From assembly GCF_003144095.1 (NCBI RefSeq), contig NZ_NSKH01000018.1, positions 813,965-877,964 of the forward strand: a DNA stretch of 64,000 nucleotides. The letters run 5' to 3'. Below are positions 16,866 through 24,380 of this stretch, piece after piece. How positions within the stretch are numbered: the stretch's first letter is position 1; the number at the start of each line of letters is the position of its first letter. The stretch is from Streptomyces sp. ICBB 8177. GTDB taxonomy: Bacteria; Actinomycetota; Actinomycetes; Streptomycetales; Streptomycetaceae. The position numbers and the translations under genes are program-made. Under the pieces are notes generated by a model. That model did not search any database and was not told the origin of the DNA. It saw only the letters and a list, made by a program, of their open reading frames with translations.

Positions 16866-17354
16866 ATGGCCGACACGCACACGTACGACGTCGCGATCGA
16901 GTGGACCGGCAACCTCGGCCCGGGCACGGCCGGCTACCGCGCCTACGGTCGTGACCACGAGATCCTCGCCGCCGGGAAGTCCCCGATCGCCGCCTCCGCC
17001 GACCCTGCCTTCCGCGGCGACCCCGCGCGCTGGAACCCCGAGGAACTGCTTGTCGCCTCGGTCGCCCAGTGCCACATGCTCTGGTACCTCCACCTGTGCG
17101 CCACCGGGGGCGTGGTCGTCGTCGACTACGAGGACCACGCCCGCGGTGTGATGACGATGGACGACTCCGGGGGCGGCGGCCGCATCACGGAGGTCGTCCT
17201 GCGCCCCGAGGTCACGGTGGCGGACCCGGTCATGACGGACAAGGCGCAGGCTCTGCACGGGGAGGTGCACGCGGTGTGCTTCATCGCCCGCTCGGTCGCC
17301 TTCCCCATCCGCCACGAGCCGTCCGTCCACGCCCTGAACGCCGAGGACGCCTGA
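16866..17354 (+). CDS. OsmC family peroxiredoxin-like protein
   Basis: The 162-residue protein has the OsmC/Ohr fold with its two redox cysteines. One is in the helix VASVAQCHMLWYLHL (~residue 68) and the other in HAVCFIARSV (~139). The family reduces organic hydroperoxides, drawing electrons from lipoylated proteins or thiols. The N-terminus (HTYDVAIEWTGNLGPGTAGY) is typical of the OsmC subgroup rather than Ohr. It is monocistronic, convergent on the methyltransferase gene 85 bp downstream, and probably leaderless. Confidence 0.9.
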   Translation: MADTHTYDVAIEWTGNLGPGTAGYRAYGRDHEILAAGKSPIAASADPAFRGDPARWNPEELLVASVAQCHMLWYLHLCATGGVVVVDYEDHARGVMTMDDSGGGGRITEVVLRPEVTVADPVMTDKAQALHGEVHAVCFIARSVAFPIRHEPSVHALNAEDA

Positions 17355-17439
17355 GCGACACGCCTGGGGTCCTGACGTGCGGGCAGGCCGCGCGGCGCAC
17401 GGTGGCGGCGTGGTGTGCGACGTCGGGCGAGCAACTGGC

Positions 17440-18297
17440 TCAGGTGGTGGCGAGCAGGAAGTCCTCACCGCTGGACGGGCGGAGGCCGTCGGTCCGGTCG
17501 GCGAAGTAGCGCTCGGCGAGCGAGGCGCCCGGTACGTGCCGGGCGTCCTCGAAGCCGGCCTCACGCGCCAGGGCCAGCATCTCCCGCGGTGTGTAGAAGC
17601 TGATGAACGGTGTTCCGGACGCTCGTGCGCCTTCCTCGCTCGTCCGCAGTCCGCGTCGGTCGGCGCTGTCCACCAGCTCGGTCGGCAGAAGGAAGGTCAT
17701 GGCGAGCGTCGAGCCGGGGGCCAGCCCCGCGCTCCGGCGCAGCGTGGCGGAGGTGGCCTCCTTGGTGAGGTACATGGTGACGCCGGTGGACGCGATGACC
17801 GCCGGGCGGCCGGGATCGAATCCGGCGGCGACCAGCTTCTCCAGCCAGTCCTGGCCGGCTTCGAAGTCGACCGGCACCAGACGCAGCCGGTCGGGGACGC
17901 CGTAGCCGAGCTCGACCAGGCGGCGCCGCTTCCACGCCTGGGTGCCGGGCTGGTCGACCTCGAAGACCCGTAGAAGTGAGGCGAGTTCGGGCTCGCGCTG
18001 GGCGAAGGTGTCCAGCCCCGCCCCCACGATGACGTACTGGTCCACGCCCTGCCCGGCCTGCTCGGCGACCAGGTCCTCGACGAAGCGGGCGCGCGCGACG
18101 ATGGCGGCCCTGAACCCTCTGGTGGCTCCCGGGGCCATGTCCGGGCGGTCGCGCCACCCCTCGCCCGGGTCCGCCAGCCGCAGGCCGACCTCGTCCACGA
18201 TCACGTACGGGGGCGGGTCGACCTGGAGGTGCATCGCCCGCCAGAGGGCGGTGCGCACCGCGGTGTTGTCCGGTGGTTCCAACTGCTCGTGTGTCAT
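17440..18297 (-). CDS. Class I SAM-dependent methyltransferase, leucine-carboxyl-methyltransferase-like family
   Basis: The 285-residue protein belongs to the LCM/TIGR00027 type. The N-terminal segment DNTAVRTALWRAMH is followed by the SAM motif QYVIVGAGLDTFAQR and the acidic loop RVFEVDQPGTQAWKRR. The motif ASTGVTMYLTKEAT follows. Substrates of this expanded actinobacterial family are mostly unknown. The ATG at 18297 was preferred over an upstream in-frame start because GGGGA precedes it. It is the third gene of a compact leftward operon after an RHH regulator and a VOC protein (20-nt gap). Confidence 0.85.
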   Translation of the reverse strand: MTHEQLEPPDNTAVRTALWRAMHLQVDPPPYVIVDEVGLRLADPGEGWRDRPDMAPGATRGFRAAIVARARFVEDLVAEQAGQGVDQYVIVGAGLDTFAQREPELASLLRVFEVDQPGTQAWKRRRLVELGYGVPDRLRLVPVDFEAGQDWLEKLVAAGFDPGRPAVIASTGVTMYLTKEATSATLRRSAGLAPGSTLAMTFLLPTELVDSADRRGLRTSEEGARASGTPFISFYTPREMLALAREAGFEDARHVPGASLAERYFADRTDGLRPSSGEDFLLATT

Positions 18298-18317
18298 GGT
18301 GTCCCCGTTCGCCGAGG

Positions 18318-18662
18318 TCAGCTCTCGGCGGGAGCCTGGAGGGTCCACAGGCGCCCGTCGGGGTCGCGGACGGTCATCTCCCTGGTCCCGTAATGGGTGT
18401 CCTCGAACGGCGTGACCACCTCGACGACAGGGTCGGGACGGAACGCGTCCGTCTCCGGCGCCTTGAGCACGATCCGCGTCTGCGGCTCCTGGTCTTTCGG
18501 GACCTCGGCGATGAACACGTACGGACCGTCGCCGTTGCGCAGCTGACCGGAGTCGTGGTCCGTCGCGAACTCCAGCTCGTAGCCCAGTTCCTGGAAGAAC
18601 TTCGCTGCCTTGCCCCAGTTGTGCGTGGTCAGGAAGACGGCCTCGATGCCTTCGGTGGTCAT
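18318..18662 (-). CDS. VOC-family (glyoxalase/bleomycin-resistance fold) protein
   Basis: The 114-residue protein has the duplicated beta-alpha-beta-beta-beta fold of the VOC family. The first half has GKAAKFFQELGYELEFATD; the second has THYGTREMTVRDPDGRLW with a conserved C-terminal Glu. VOC members include metal-dependent isomerases and drug-binding resistance proteins; the activity here is unknown. Its ATG follows the stop of the RHH gene by one base (TGACATG) and its AAGGAG lies inside that gene's end, so translation is coupled. Confidence 0.88.
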   Translation of the reverse strand: MTTEGIEAVFLTTHNWGKAAKFFQELGYELEFATDHDSGQLRNGDGPYVFIAEVPKDQEPQTRIVLKAPETDAFRPDPVVEVVTPFEDTHYGTREMTVRDPDGRLWTLQAPAES

Positions 18663-18663
18663 G

Positions 18664-18843
18664 TCAGTTCTCCTTATTGGCCGATTGCTGTCCGCCCCCG
18701 TGGGCGTCGTCGAGGTAGGCGCGCAACGCGTCAGCGACGAGCGCCGACAACGACATGCCCGACTCGATGGCGCGGAACTTGACCTGCTTGATCAACCCGA
18801 CCGGCAGGTACACGTTGAACTGCTTGACTCCCTCATCGCTCAC
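18664..18843 (-). CDS. Small ribbon-helix-helix (CopG/Arc-like) regulator
   Basis: This 59-residue protein starts at a GTG (18841-18843) and ends in TGA one base before the VOC gene. An N-terminal beta-strand [20 protein letters not shown] leads into helix A, and [18 protein letters not shown] forms helix B, which is the RHH pattern. Such dimers bind short repeated sites and often repress their own operon. An array of CTAGC-containing 8-bp repeats begins 5 bp upstream of the start, which fits autoregulation of the RHH-VOC-methyltransferase operon. It does not look like a toxin-antitoxin pair, because the next gene is an enzyme-type VOC protein. Confidence 0.85.
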   Translation of the reverse strand: MSDEGVKQFNVYLPVGLIKQVKFRAIESGMSLSALVADALRAYLDDAHGGGQQSANKEN

Positions 18844-18847
18844 ATGA

Positions 18848-18874
18848 GAATGCTAGCATTCTAGCAAGCTAGAT
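18848..18874. promoter_or_regulatory. CTAGC repeat operator upstream of the RHH operon
   Basis: A perfect 14-bp palindrome GAATGCTAGCATTC (18848-18861) continues into TAGC-AA-GCTA (18862-18871). Three 8-bp half-sites TGCTAGCA, TTCTAGCA and AGCTAGAT follow head to tail at 18851, 18859 and 18867. The 8-bp phasing and AT-rich core stand out from the surrounding DNA and are typical of RHH operators. Confidence 0.7.
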
Positions 18875-18891
18875 GCCGTGGAGGGGTCGAC

Positions 18892-19195
18892 GTGACCTTG
18901 GGGGGCGTCGTGCCAGAGATTTCCGAGGGCGCCGGCGCGCTCGCCCACTCGGTTCGCGCGTACGTCGCCACCAAGTGGCCGCTCCTCGTCGCCGACGCCC
19001 TGGTCGCAGCAACGCTGCGGTTCGGCCAGGTCAAATCGCGGGTGGCCGGGGGCAGTCAGAAGATGCTCGCGCAGACTCTGTGCAATCGGGAGCGGGACGG
19101 AATCGTCGACCGCACCGCGTACGCCACCGTGCCCCCGCGGGGGAATACTGCCTGACCGGGGCCGGGCGCGAGCTTCAGCGGACACCGCCTCCGGG
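18892..19195 (+). pseudogene. HxlR-type winged-helix regulator, frameshifted and decayed
   Basis: The first frame gives RFGQVKSRVAGGSQKMLAQ and ERDGIVDRTAYATVPPR, a clear HxlR HTH and wing, and then stops at 19153-19155. The expected continuation EYCLTGAGRELQRT is present directly afterwards but in another frame. The junction reads CGG-GG-GAA, as if one base of a Val codon between PPR and EYC had been lost. The N-terminal part has also drifted (no conserved Cys, unusual ATKWPLLVADAL), and the last helix is missing. It is therefore a recent but disabled gene. Confidence 0.75.
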
Positions 19196-19830
19196 GCAAC
19201 CGCGCCCTTCTTGCGGTGTCGCGAAGAACCGACCCCAATCAGGGGAGTCCGGAACGGGCACTCTCAAGATCCACGCGCGCCTGAGGAGCGAGGGCCTGGA
19301 CAAGGTGTTGCCTCCGCGGTCGCGCTGGCCGGAGCCCCGCCTGCGGCTCCCGTTCGGCGAGGTGTAACTGGCGCTATCGGCGCCTTCCTGGTGATCGCGG
19401 GCGCCCCGCAAGCCGCCGCACGGCTTCGCGAGGCGTCCGCGACCGTCGTCGTGAGCTACCTGGGAGAGTTTCAGGTGATGCTCACCTCGCACGGCGCCGA
19501 GGTCACCGTCGGGCCCGCTTGAGGGGCCGACGGGCTCCTTCCTGTACGCCCGGCACGCCGACGGTGCCCAAGTCGAATACGTTCAGTGGAGGCCCGAGTT
19601 GGTGGCCCGGATCCTAGCCTGAGGCCGACGCGTCCGTCGGCCCGGTCGCCGACGTCGCCGAATGATGGCGGCCGCCCCCGATGTCGAGGCGGCCGCCACC
19701 GCTGTTCACGCTGCGGACGGCGATCGTGGGCCGGGAGGCTCCGCCGCGATGCCGGTGCGAACCACCGGCCGGAACAATGCCCCGCCGTAGCACGGGAGTT
19801 CGCCGCCTCCCCGCGAACGGCCTTGCTACG
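19196..19830. other. Gene-poor stretch, probably decayed coding DNA
   Basis: Open frames here are short and none matches a family I recognise. A segment on the plus strand near 19370-19522 (FLVIAGAPQAAARLREA, SYLGEFQVMLTSHGAEV) has coding-like composition but no plausible start or complete domain. It may be the tail of another lost gene. Confidence 0.4.
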
Positions 19831-20097
19831 TCAGTTGCAGACGCCGCTGTTGCCGAACGCCGGGTTGAGGATGCCGATGACGTTGACGGTGTTGCCGACC
19901 AGGTTGATCGGGACGTTGAGCGGGACCTGGATGGCGTTGCCCGAGATGACGCCCGGCGACATGGCGGCCTTGGCCGCCGCGACGCTGCTGCAGCCGTGGG
20001 CGTGGTGGTGGTCGTTCGCCGACGCCGTCGTGGCGGACGCGCCCGCGGCGACGCCGGCCGCCAGGATGACGAGGGCGGCCTTCTTGGCAGTGCGCAT
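19831..20097 (-). CDS. Chaplin-family surface protein (short, one domain)
   Basis: The 88-residue precursor has a Sec signal peptide (MRTAKKAALVILAAGVAAGA, cut near ASA at 27), a His-rich start (DHHHAHGC) and one chaplin domain. That domain contains SPGVISGNAIQVPLNVPINL and GNTVNVIGILNPAFGNSG. Chaplins are amyloid-forming, surface-active proteins that let aerial hyphae leave the aqueous phase. In typical short chaplins two cysteines lie inside the domain. Here the first is absent (INLVGN instead of the usual NxCGN) and a cysteine sits before the domain at residue 36, with the second at 87. The ATG at 20097 has GAGGAG. The gene appears monocistronic. Confidence 0.88.
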   Translation of the reverse strand: MRTAKKAALVILAAGVAAGASATTASANDHHHAHGCSSVAAAKAAMSPGVISGNAIQVPLNVPINLVGNTVNVIGILNPAFGNSGVCN

Positions 20098-20368
20098 GGA
20101 AAGTTCTCCTCTTGTCGTTCCGCGGCCGCCGCTGCGGCCACATCGAGGCAAACGTCTCAACGGCCCCGATGACACGCGTTCCATCGCCGATACCACCGGA
20201 CGGCGTAAGGCGGTGACATATGCGGGCCCGTTGAGCGTCCGTCTCGGGCGGCAGGACGGCATAACCGCAGGCCAGAGGCGGGGCTGCTGCATTGGGATCA
20301 GCCGATTGTCGGCCTGTTGGTCAAGGGTGGCGGTGGTGGGCCGCCCCCCCCCGCAGCGCATCTGCCGC

Positions 20369-21500
20369 TCAGCCGTCGACGTACCGCCGTGCCCGGGAAG
20401 CCCGCTGCGGTCCCTCCAGCAAACGCAGCCCTTCCTCGACGTGCCCCGGGATCCGCCGCCTCTCCCGCGGCACCCAGGGGAGCCCGCCGAGCGCCTCGCC
20501 GAAGGCCCGCGCGGAAGTGATGTCCTTCGGCACGCCCGCCATCATGGCCGCCGTACGGCGCAGGGCACCGGTGAGCGAGCGGCGCGACCAGGTGAACCAC
20601 AGGGTGTTGCGGATGCCCTGCGCTCGGCGCCGCCTCGGTTCCCGCTGCCGGGACGGGCGGTGGTGCACCGTCAGCGTCTCGTCGTACACCAGCCACCACC
20701 CTCCGGCGCGCAGGTCGGTGGCCAGCAGCTCCTCCTCCCCGCCCAGCCAGAGCCGCGGGGAGAACCCGCCCGCCGCGCGGAAGGCGGCGGTGCGCATCAC
20801 GGTCGCTCCCGCGAGGAAGGACCCCAGCGCCGGGCCCGGCAACCACGCGGGCCGGGGCAACGGCGACTCGCGCAGTTCGGCGACGACCGGGTCCTCGTAC
20901 GGCACCGGGCCGCAGGCCGCCGGTGGTTCCGTGCCCGCCACGGACCGGGAGCCGGGGCGGCCGCGGACTCGGACGACGGAACGCGCCGCGGCGCACCACA
21001 CTCGCGCACGCCAGGAACCCCAGCACCGAAGGGCCCGGCAGGTCCGGGCGGGTGCCCAGAGCCGAGCCGGCCAGCAGCAGGTTGAGCGGGTCGGGTTCGC
21101 CGTCCGGGCCGACCCGCGTCTCGGCGGCCAGCAGCCCCAGGCGCGGGTGGGCGTCGAAGGCCCGGGCCGCCGCGGTGAGCGCGCCCGGCTGCCACCACGA
21201 GTCGTCGTCACTGAACGCCACATAGGGCGTGTCCAGCGCCTCCGCCCCCGCGTTGCGGGCCACCGCGCCCTCGTTGCGCGGTAGACGCAGGACGCGGACC
21301 TCGGGGTGGGCGGTGCGCAACGCCGCGGTCGTGCCGTCGCCGGAGGCGTTGTCGCAGACCACGATCCGGGGGCGTTCCGGCAGTGCGCGCAGGCGGCCCA
21401 CGGTGGCGACGACGCAATCGCGGCGGTTATGCGTGATGACGACGATGCCGACGCGGCCGCCCGCGCCGCCTTTCGACTCCGCGTGCTCTCCGGCCGTCAC
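20369..21500 (-). pseudogene. Family 2 glycosyltransferase, frameshifted chimera
   Basis: From a GTG at 21500 the first frame gives a good GT2 N-domain for ~175 residues: GIVVITHNRRDCVVATVGRL, VCDNASGDGT, RNEGAVARNAGAEA and FSDDDSWW. After ~20975 it loses sense. From ~20905 a different frame gives a GT2 C-part: GSFLAGATVMRTAAFRAAGG and LWLGGEEELLATDLRAGGWW. The homologous segment (DP...LPGP...FLA) occurs once at the end of the first part and again at the start of the second. This looks like fusion of two tandem GT2 genes plus a frameshift. The start overlaps the stop of the GT9 remnant (GTGA). Confidence 0.7.
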
Positions 21501-21860
21501 CTGGGCACCTCCGTTGGCTCGTCGTCGCGACGGTTCGCGTACGCGCGCGCCTCCCGAACGGCCCGCAGCACCTCCTCCACCGTGACGCGCGAGAGCCGTT
21601 CGTCCAGGCTCTCGCCGTGCGCGTCGCCGGGGCGCGCCGCGCCGTGCGGGTCGCCGTGCCACACCGCGCGGTGGCGTGGGTGGCCGGGCGGACCCCACAA
21701 CAGGGGTGACACCGGGCCGAAGAGCACGACCGACGGAGCGCCGAGCGCCGTGGCGAGATGGGGCAGGCCGGTGTCCCCGGCCACCACGCACCGGGCCGAT
21801 GCCACGAGTGCGGCCAGGTCGGCGAACGGCACGTCCGCGTGGCGCAGGCATGAGCCGGTC
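21497..21860 (-). pseudogene. Family 9 glycosyltransferase (heptosyltransferase-like), C-terminal remnant
   Basis: About 120 residues of the GT9 C-domain remain: PFADLAALVASARCVVAGDT, GLPHLATALGAPSVVLFGPV and LLWGPPGHPRHRAVW. The N-terminal half, including the first Rossmann domain, is missing. The frame runs upstream into the promoter of the divergent DUF1360 gene without recognisable sequence. With the GT2 pseudogene it marks the residue of a former glycosyltransferase cluster cut by a deletion near 21.85 kb. Confidence 0.75.
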
Positions 21861-21953
21861 GGCGCGGGGAACCCGGAGGCGTCCGGACCTCCCGCGCGGG
21901 GACGCCCGGCAGGCGCCCGTCGGGTGCTCGACGCCGACCACGGAGGATGAGCG

Positions 21954-22469
21954 ATGCCCACCAGCGACAGCGGCAACCCCGTCAGCGACACCCTGGACGA
22001 GTACGCGGGCGAGTCGGGGCACCCGGTGGCCCACTACGCGGCGCTCATGGCCGTGTACGCCACCGCCGTGGGTGGTGTGACCGCCGTGGTCCGTGCCAAG
22101 CGGCTGCCGGTGCCCCAGCCGGGCCCGTGGGACGTCCTGCTGTGCGCGGGCGCCACGCACCGGCTCTCCCGGCTGCTGTCCAAGGACCCGGTCACCAGCC
22201 CGCTGCGCGCGCCGTTCACCCGTTTCGAGGGCACCAGCGGCCCCTCGGAGCTCGCCGAGGACGTCCGGGGATCCGGGCTGCGCAAGGCGCTCGGCGAGCT
22301 GGTGACCTGCCCGTTCTGCGTCGGGCTGTGGGTCGCCACGGCGCTGTCCGCAGGGCTCGTCCTCGCACCCCGGGTGACCCGGCTCGCGGCGGCCACCCTC
22401 ACCGCCGACGCCGCCTCCGACCTGCTGCACTTCGTCCGCGTACGGCTCCAGCACGCGGCGGGGGAGTGA
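21954..22469 (+). CDS. DUF1360 membrane protein
   Basis: This 171-residue protein has about three hydrophobic segments (HYAALMAVYATAVGGVTAVV; near 85-110; VGLWVATALSAGLVLAP) and the family hallmark LVTCPFCVGLWVA with the CxxC pair. DUF1360 proteins are found in Bacillus spore loci and widely in Streptomyces, with no assigned reaction. GGAGG precedes the ATG. It heads a group of small stress-type genes. Confidence 0.85.
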   Translation: MPTSDSGNPVSDTLDEYAGESGHPVAHYAALMAVYATAVGGVTAVVRAKRLPVPQPGPWDVLLCAGATHRLSRLLSKDPVTSPLRAPFTRFEGTSGPSELAEDVRGSGLRKALGELVTCPFCVGLWVATALSAGLVLAPRVTRLAAATLTADAASDLLHFVRVRLQHAAGE

Positions 22470-22494
22470 CCGACGCGCTGCCGATGCCATCGAA

Positions 22495-22532
22495 CCCCCG
22501 GCCGGGGGAGTCGGCTCGCGCTTCGGGGGTAC
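22495..22532 (+). promoter_or_regulatory. Palindrome and possible SigB-type promoter before the hemerythrin gene
   Basis: CCCCCGGCCGGGGG (22495-22508) is a perfect palindrome 26 bp after the DUF1360 stop and may end that transcript. GAGT at 22508-22511 and GGGTAC at 22527-22532, 15 nt apart, fit the GNNT-N14-16-GGGTAY pattern of Streptomyces SigB-like stress promoters, about 50 bp ahead of the hemerythrin start. The match is short, so this is tentative. Confidence 0.35.
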
Positions 22533-22583
22533 CCGCCTGGTGTCGTCGGGAGAAGCCGGTGGCACGGGAAGTGGTGACAGAGG

Positions 22584-23168
22584 ATGACAGAGGGTCACAC
22601 GGTCGGCACCATGCCGGAGAGCAACGACGTCGTCCTCCTGCTGCGAAAACAGCACGGCCAGATCCGCGACCTGCTCGACCAGGTGGCCGACGGACCGGCC
22701 GACCGCCGCCGTGAGTCCTTCGAACGGCTCACCCACCTGCTGGTCGTCCACGAGACCGCCGAGCAGGAGATCGACCACACGTACCTGCGGCGCTCCGGCG
22801 GCGACGGGGAGCGGGTGGCGGCGCGCCGGACGGCCGAGGAGGACGACGCCACACGTGCGCTCGACGCACTGGTGGCCATGGATCCGGACGACGCCGGATT
22901 CGCGGAACGGTTCCGGGCTCTGCGCCGTGACCTGCTGGACCACGCGGCGGCCGAGGAGGACGAGGAGTTCCCCCTGCTCCACGACATGGCGGGCCCGGCC
23001 GCGTTGCAAGCCATGGCCAAGGCCACCCGGGCGGCCGAGATGCTCGCCCCGACCCGGCCGCACCCGGGACTGGACTCCGTCCCGAAGAAGGCGGCTGCCG
23101 GCCCTCTGGCCGGTCTGGCCGACCGTACCCGGGACGCTGTCCGCGCGGTGAGGGAACACCTGCCGTGA
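22584..23168 (+). CDS. Hemerythrin-domain (HHE) protein
   Basis: The 194-residue protein carries the four-helix hemerythrin-like fold. Metal ligands are visible in LLRKQHGQIRDLL (helix 1), LVVHETAEQEIDHTYL (helix 2), RRDLLDHAAAEEDEEFPLL (helix 3) and an acidic helix. It probably binds a di-iron centre and may sense or bind oxygen or NO, as family members do. The C-terminal ~50 residues are Ala/Pro-rich. The start could also be the ATG at 22611, since the ribosome site before 22584 is very close. It is followed by three further small genes in the same direction. Confidence 0.85.
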   Translation: MTEGHTVGTMPESNDVVLLLRKQHGQIRDLLDQVADGPADRRRESFERLTHLLVVHETAEQEIDHTYLRRSGGDGERVAARRTAEEDDATRALDALVAMDPDDAGFAERFRALRRDLLDHAAAEEDEEFPLLHDMAGPAALQAMAKATRAAEMLAPTRPHPGLDSVPKKAAAGPLAGLADRTRDAVRAVREHLP

Positions 23169-23244
23169 CGCGCCGGGCGCCGCCGAGGCGCTCCGGCCGA
23201 TGTGACCGTCCCGCCGACGCGGGGCGGCGAAGGAGAGAGAGGAC

Positions 23245-23406
23245 ATGGGAGACCTGGCAGGACGTGGCAAGACCGTCGAGACCCCGCGTGAGTCCGACCC
23301 GCGGCAGACCCTCGTCGCACGTGTCGGAGCGGCCCGCGTGCCGTCGATCGACTGGTCGGCCGCCACCGAGAAGGGCGAGCCGAACATCGTCCGCGGCGAG
23401 AACTGA
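23245..23406 (+). CDS. Small conserved-looking hypothetical protein (53 aa)
   Basis: The ATG at 23245 is preceded by AAGGAGAGAGAGG, and the frame ends at 23406. The product is hydrophilic (DLAGRGKTVETPRES, VPSIDWSAATEKGEPNIVRG) with no membrane segment or recognised domain. Good codon bias, the ribosome site and its place between the hemerythrin and DUF2795 genes support a real gene. I do not recognise the family. Confidence 0.6.
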   Translation: MGDLAGRGKTVETPRESDPRQTLVARVGAARVPSIDWSAATEKGEPNIVRGEN

Positions 23407-23456
23407 CGGCGAGCGCACCCTGGCCGCTCACGACACCAGGAGATCGGGAGGACGCC

Positions 23457-23870
23457 ATGACGACGCACGGCCGTGACAAGACGGGTCCGGTGCGGGACGA
23501 CGAGGTCAAGAAGGAGATGGCGAACCAGCTGCGCGCGTCCAGGCAGACCCGCGTGGAGGAGCCGTACGAGCTCCAGCCCTCCGGAGAGGACCAGCCGTCC
23601 GCAGACACCTCTCCCGAAGCACAGCGCACCGGCGGGACACCGCGTGGCATCACCCCCGAAGGCGTCGAGACGCGCTCCAGTCTGGCCCGCTCCCTCGGCA
23701 GGGCCGCCTTCCCCGCGGACCGTGCCGGGATCGTGGCGAGGCTGCGCGACGGTCACGCCGACGACCGGTTGATCCGGCTGGCGGAGACCCTGCCGGGCGA
23801 CAAGGAGTACGACAACGTGCAGAGCGTCTCCCGCGACCTGGGCCTGGGCGCGGAGAAGCCCGGCACCTGA
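23457..23870 (+). CDS. DUF2795 protein
   Basis: Of 137 residues, the first ~80 are charged and disordered. The last ~55 form a DUF2795 domain (LGRAAFPADRAGIVARLRDG, LAETLPGDKEYDNVQSVSRD), a small helical unit related to cold-shock-associated proteins in actinobacteria, with unknown function. GGGAGG precedes the ATG. It is likely co-transcribed with its neighbours, with a 50-bp gap on the left and 89 bp on the right. Confidence 0.85.
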   Translation: MTTHGRDKTGPVRDDEVKKEMANQLRASRQTRVEEPYELQPSGEDQPSADTSPEAQRTGGTPRGITPEGVETRSSLARSLGRAAFPADRAGIVARLRDGHADDRLIRLAETLPGDKEYDNVQSVSRDLGLGAEKPGT

Positions 23871-23959
23871 GGCCGGACCGCGGCGCGTCACACGGACCGC
23901 GAGCCTGGCAGGGCCCGCGGAAGCCGCTCTGACGCGGGGCACCGGCCCGAAGGAGAGCC

Positions 23960-24199
23960 ATGACCGAACGAGACCGCTCCCACGTGGGACCGGAAGAAGG
24001 CATCGCCGTCCCCGAGGACACCTCCATGCGCCCCGGTGCGACTCCGCCCGCCGAGTCGGGGGTCTCGGGCCTGGGCGCCCCGGAACGCGAGGCGCTCCGC
24101 AGAGGCTGGGCGGGTGTGCCGCTGACACTGATCTGGATCGTCGTGGTGTTCGTCGTCGCGGTGCTCGTGGCGATGGCGGTGGTGCTTGCCGTCACGTGA
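23960..24199 (+). CDS. DUF6480-like single-span membrane protein
   Basis: The 79-residue protein has a Pro/Glu-rich head (GATPPAESGVSGLG) and one C-terminal transmembrane helix (PLTLIWIVVVFVVAVLVAMA). This is the layout of the Streptomyces DUF6480 family, whose function is unknown. AAGGAG precedes the ATG. It is the last gene of the rightward group before a strong double hairpin. Confidence 0.7.
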   Translation: MTERDRSHVGPEEGIAVPEDTSMRPGATPPAESGVSGLGAPEREALRRGWAGVPLTLIWIVVVFVVAVLVAMAVVLAVT

Positions 24200-24258
24200 A
24201 CACGTCTGCCATGGGCGGCAGTTGAACGGCCCGCCGCCCAGAACCGGCGAGCCGAGTT

Positions 24259-24329
24259 CGGGACGGGCTGCCGAGCCCGTCCCGCACTCAACCTCCCCGC
24301 CGCGGGCTCGTCGAGCCCGCGGCGGGGAG
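24259..24329. terminator. Strong double hairpin between convergent genes
   Basis: CGGGACGGGCT/AGCCCGTCCCG (24259-24284, 4-nt loop) is followed by an 18-bp perfect stem starting CTCCCCGCCGCGGGCTCG at 24293 and closing at 24329 around a single central base. It lies between the DUF6480 gene and the leftward catalase and is well placed to stop both transcripts. Confidence 0.8.
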
Positions 24330-24380
24330 TCTCTTGGAACTGTCGCGACAACCGTCACGCCGCGGAGCGAGGCCGCGGCG

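Noticed and set aside
15860-16954. Plus-strand frame with repeated RSGVPAFR units
   Set aside because: It is produced by the octanucleotide tract read on the opposite strand of a well-supported gene; there is no family-like sequence outside the repeat.
18662-18664. RHH-VOC pair as a toxin-antitoxin system
   Set aside because: The second protein is an enzyme-type VOC fold and the third a methyltransferase; no toxin family is present.
20298-24128. Very long minus-strand open frame of about 1,270 codons
   Set aside because: It runs across the opposite strand of several real genes and only its last part (GT2 N-domain) has meaning; long antisense frames are common at this GC content.
24259-24329. 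Double hairpin as a CRISPR repeat or REP-type element
   Set aside because: The two hairpins differ in sequence, occur once each and lie exactly between convergent genes, so a terminator is the simpler reading.
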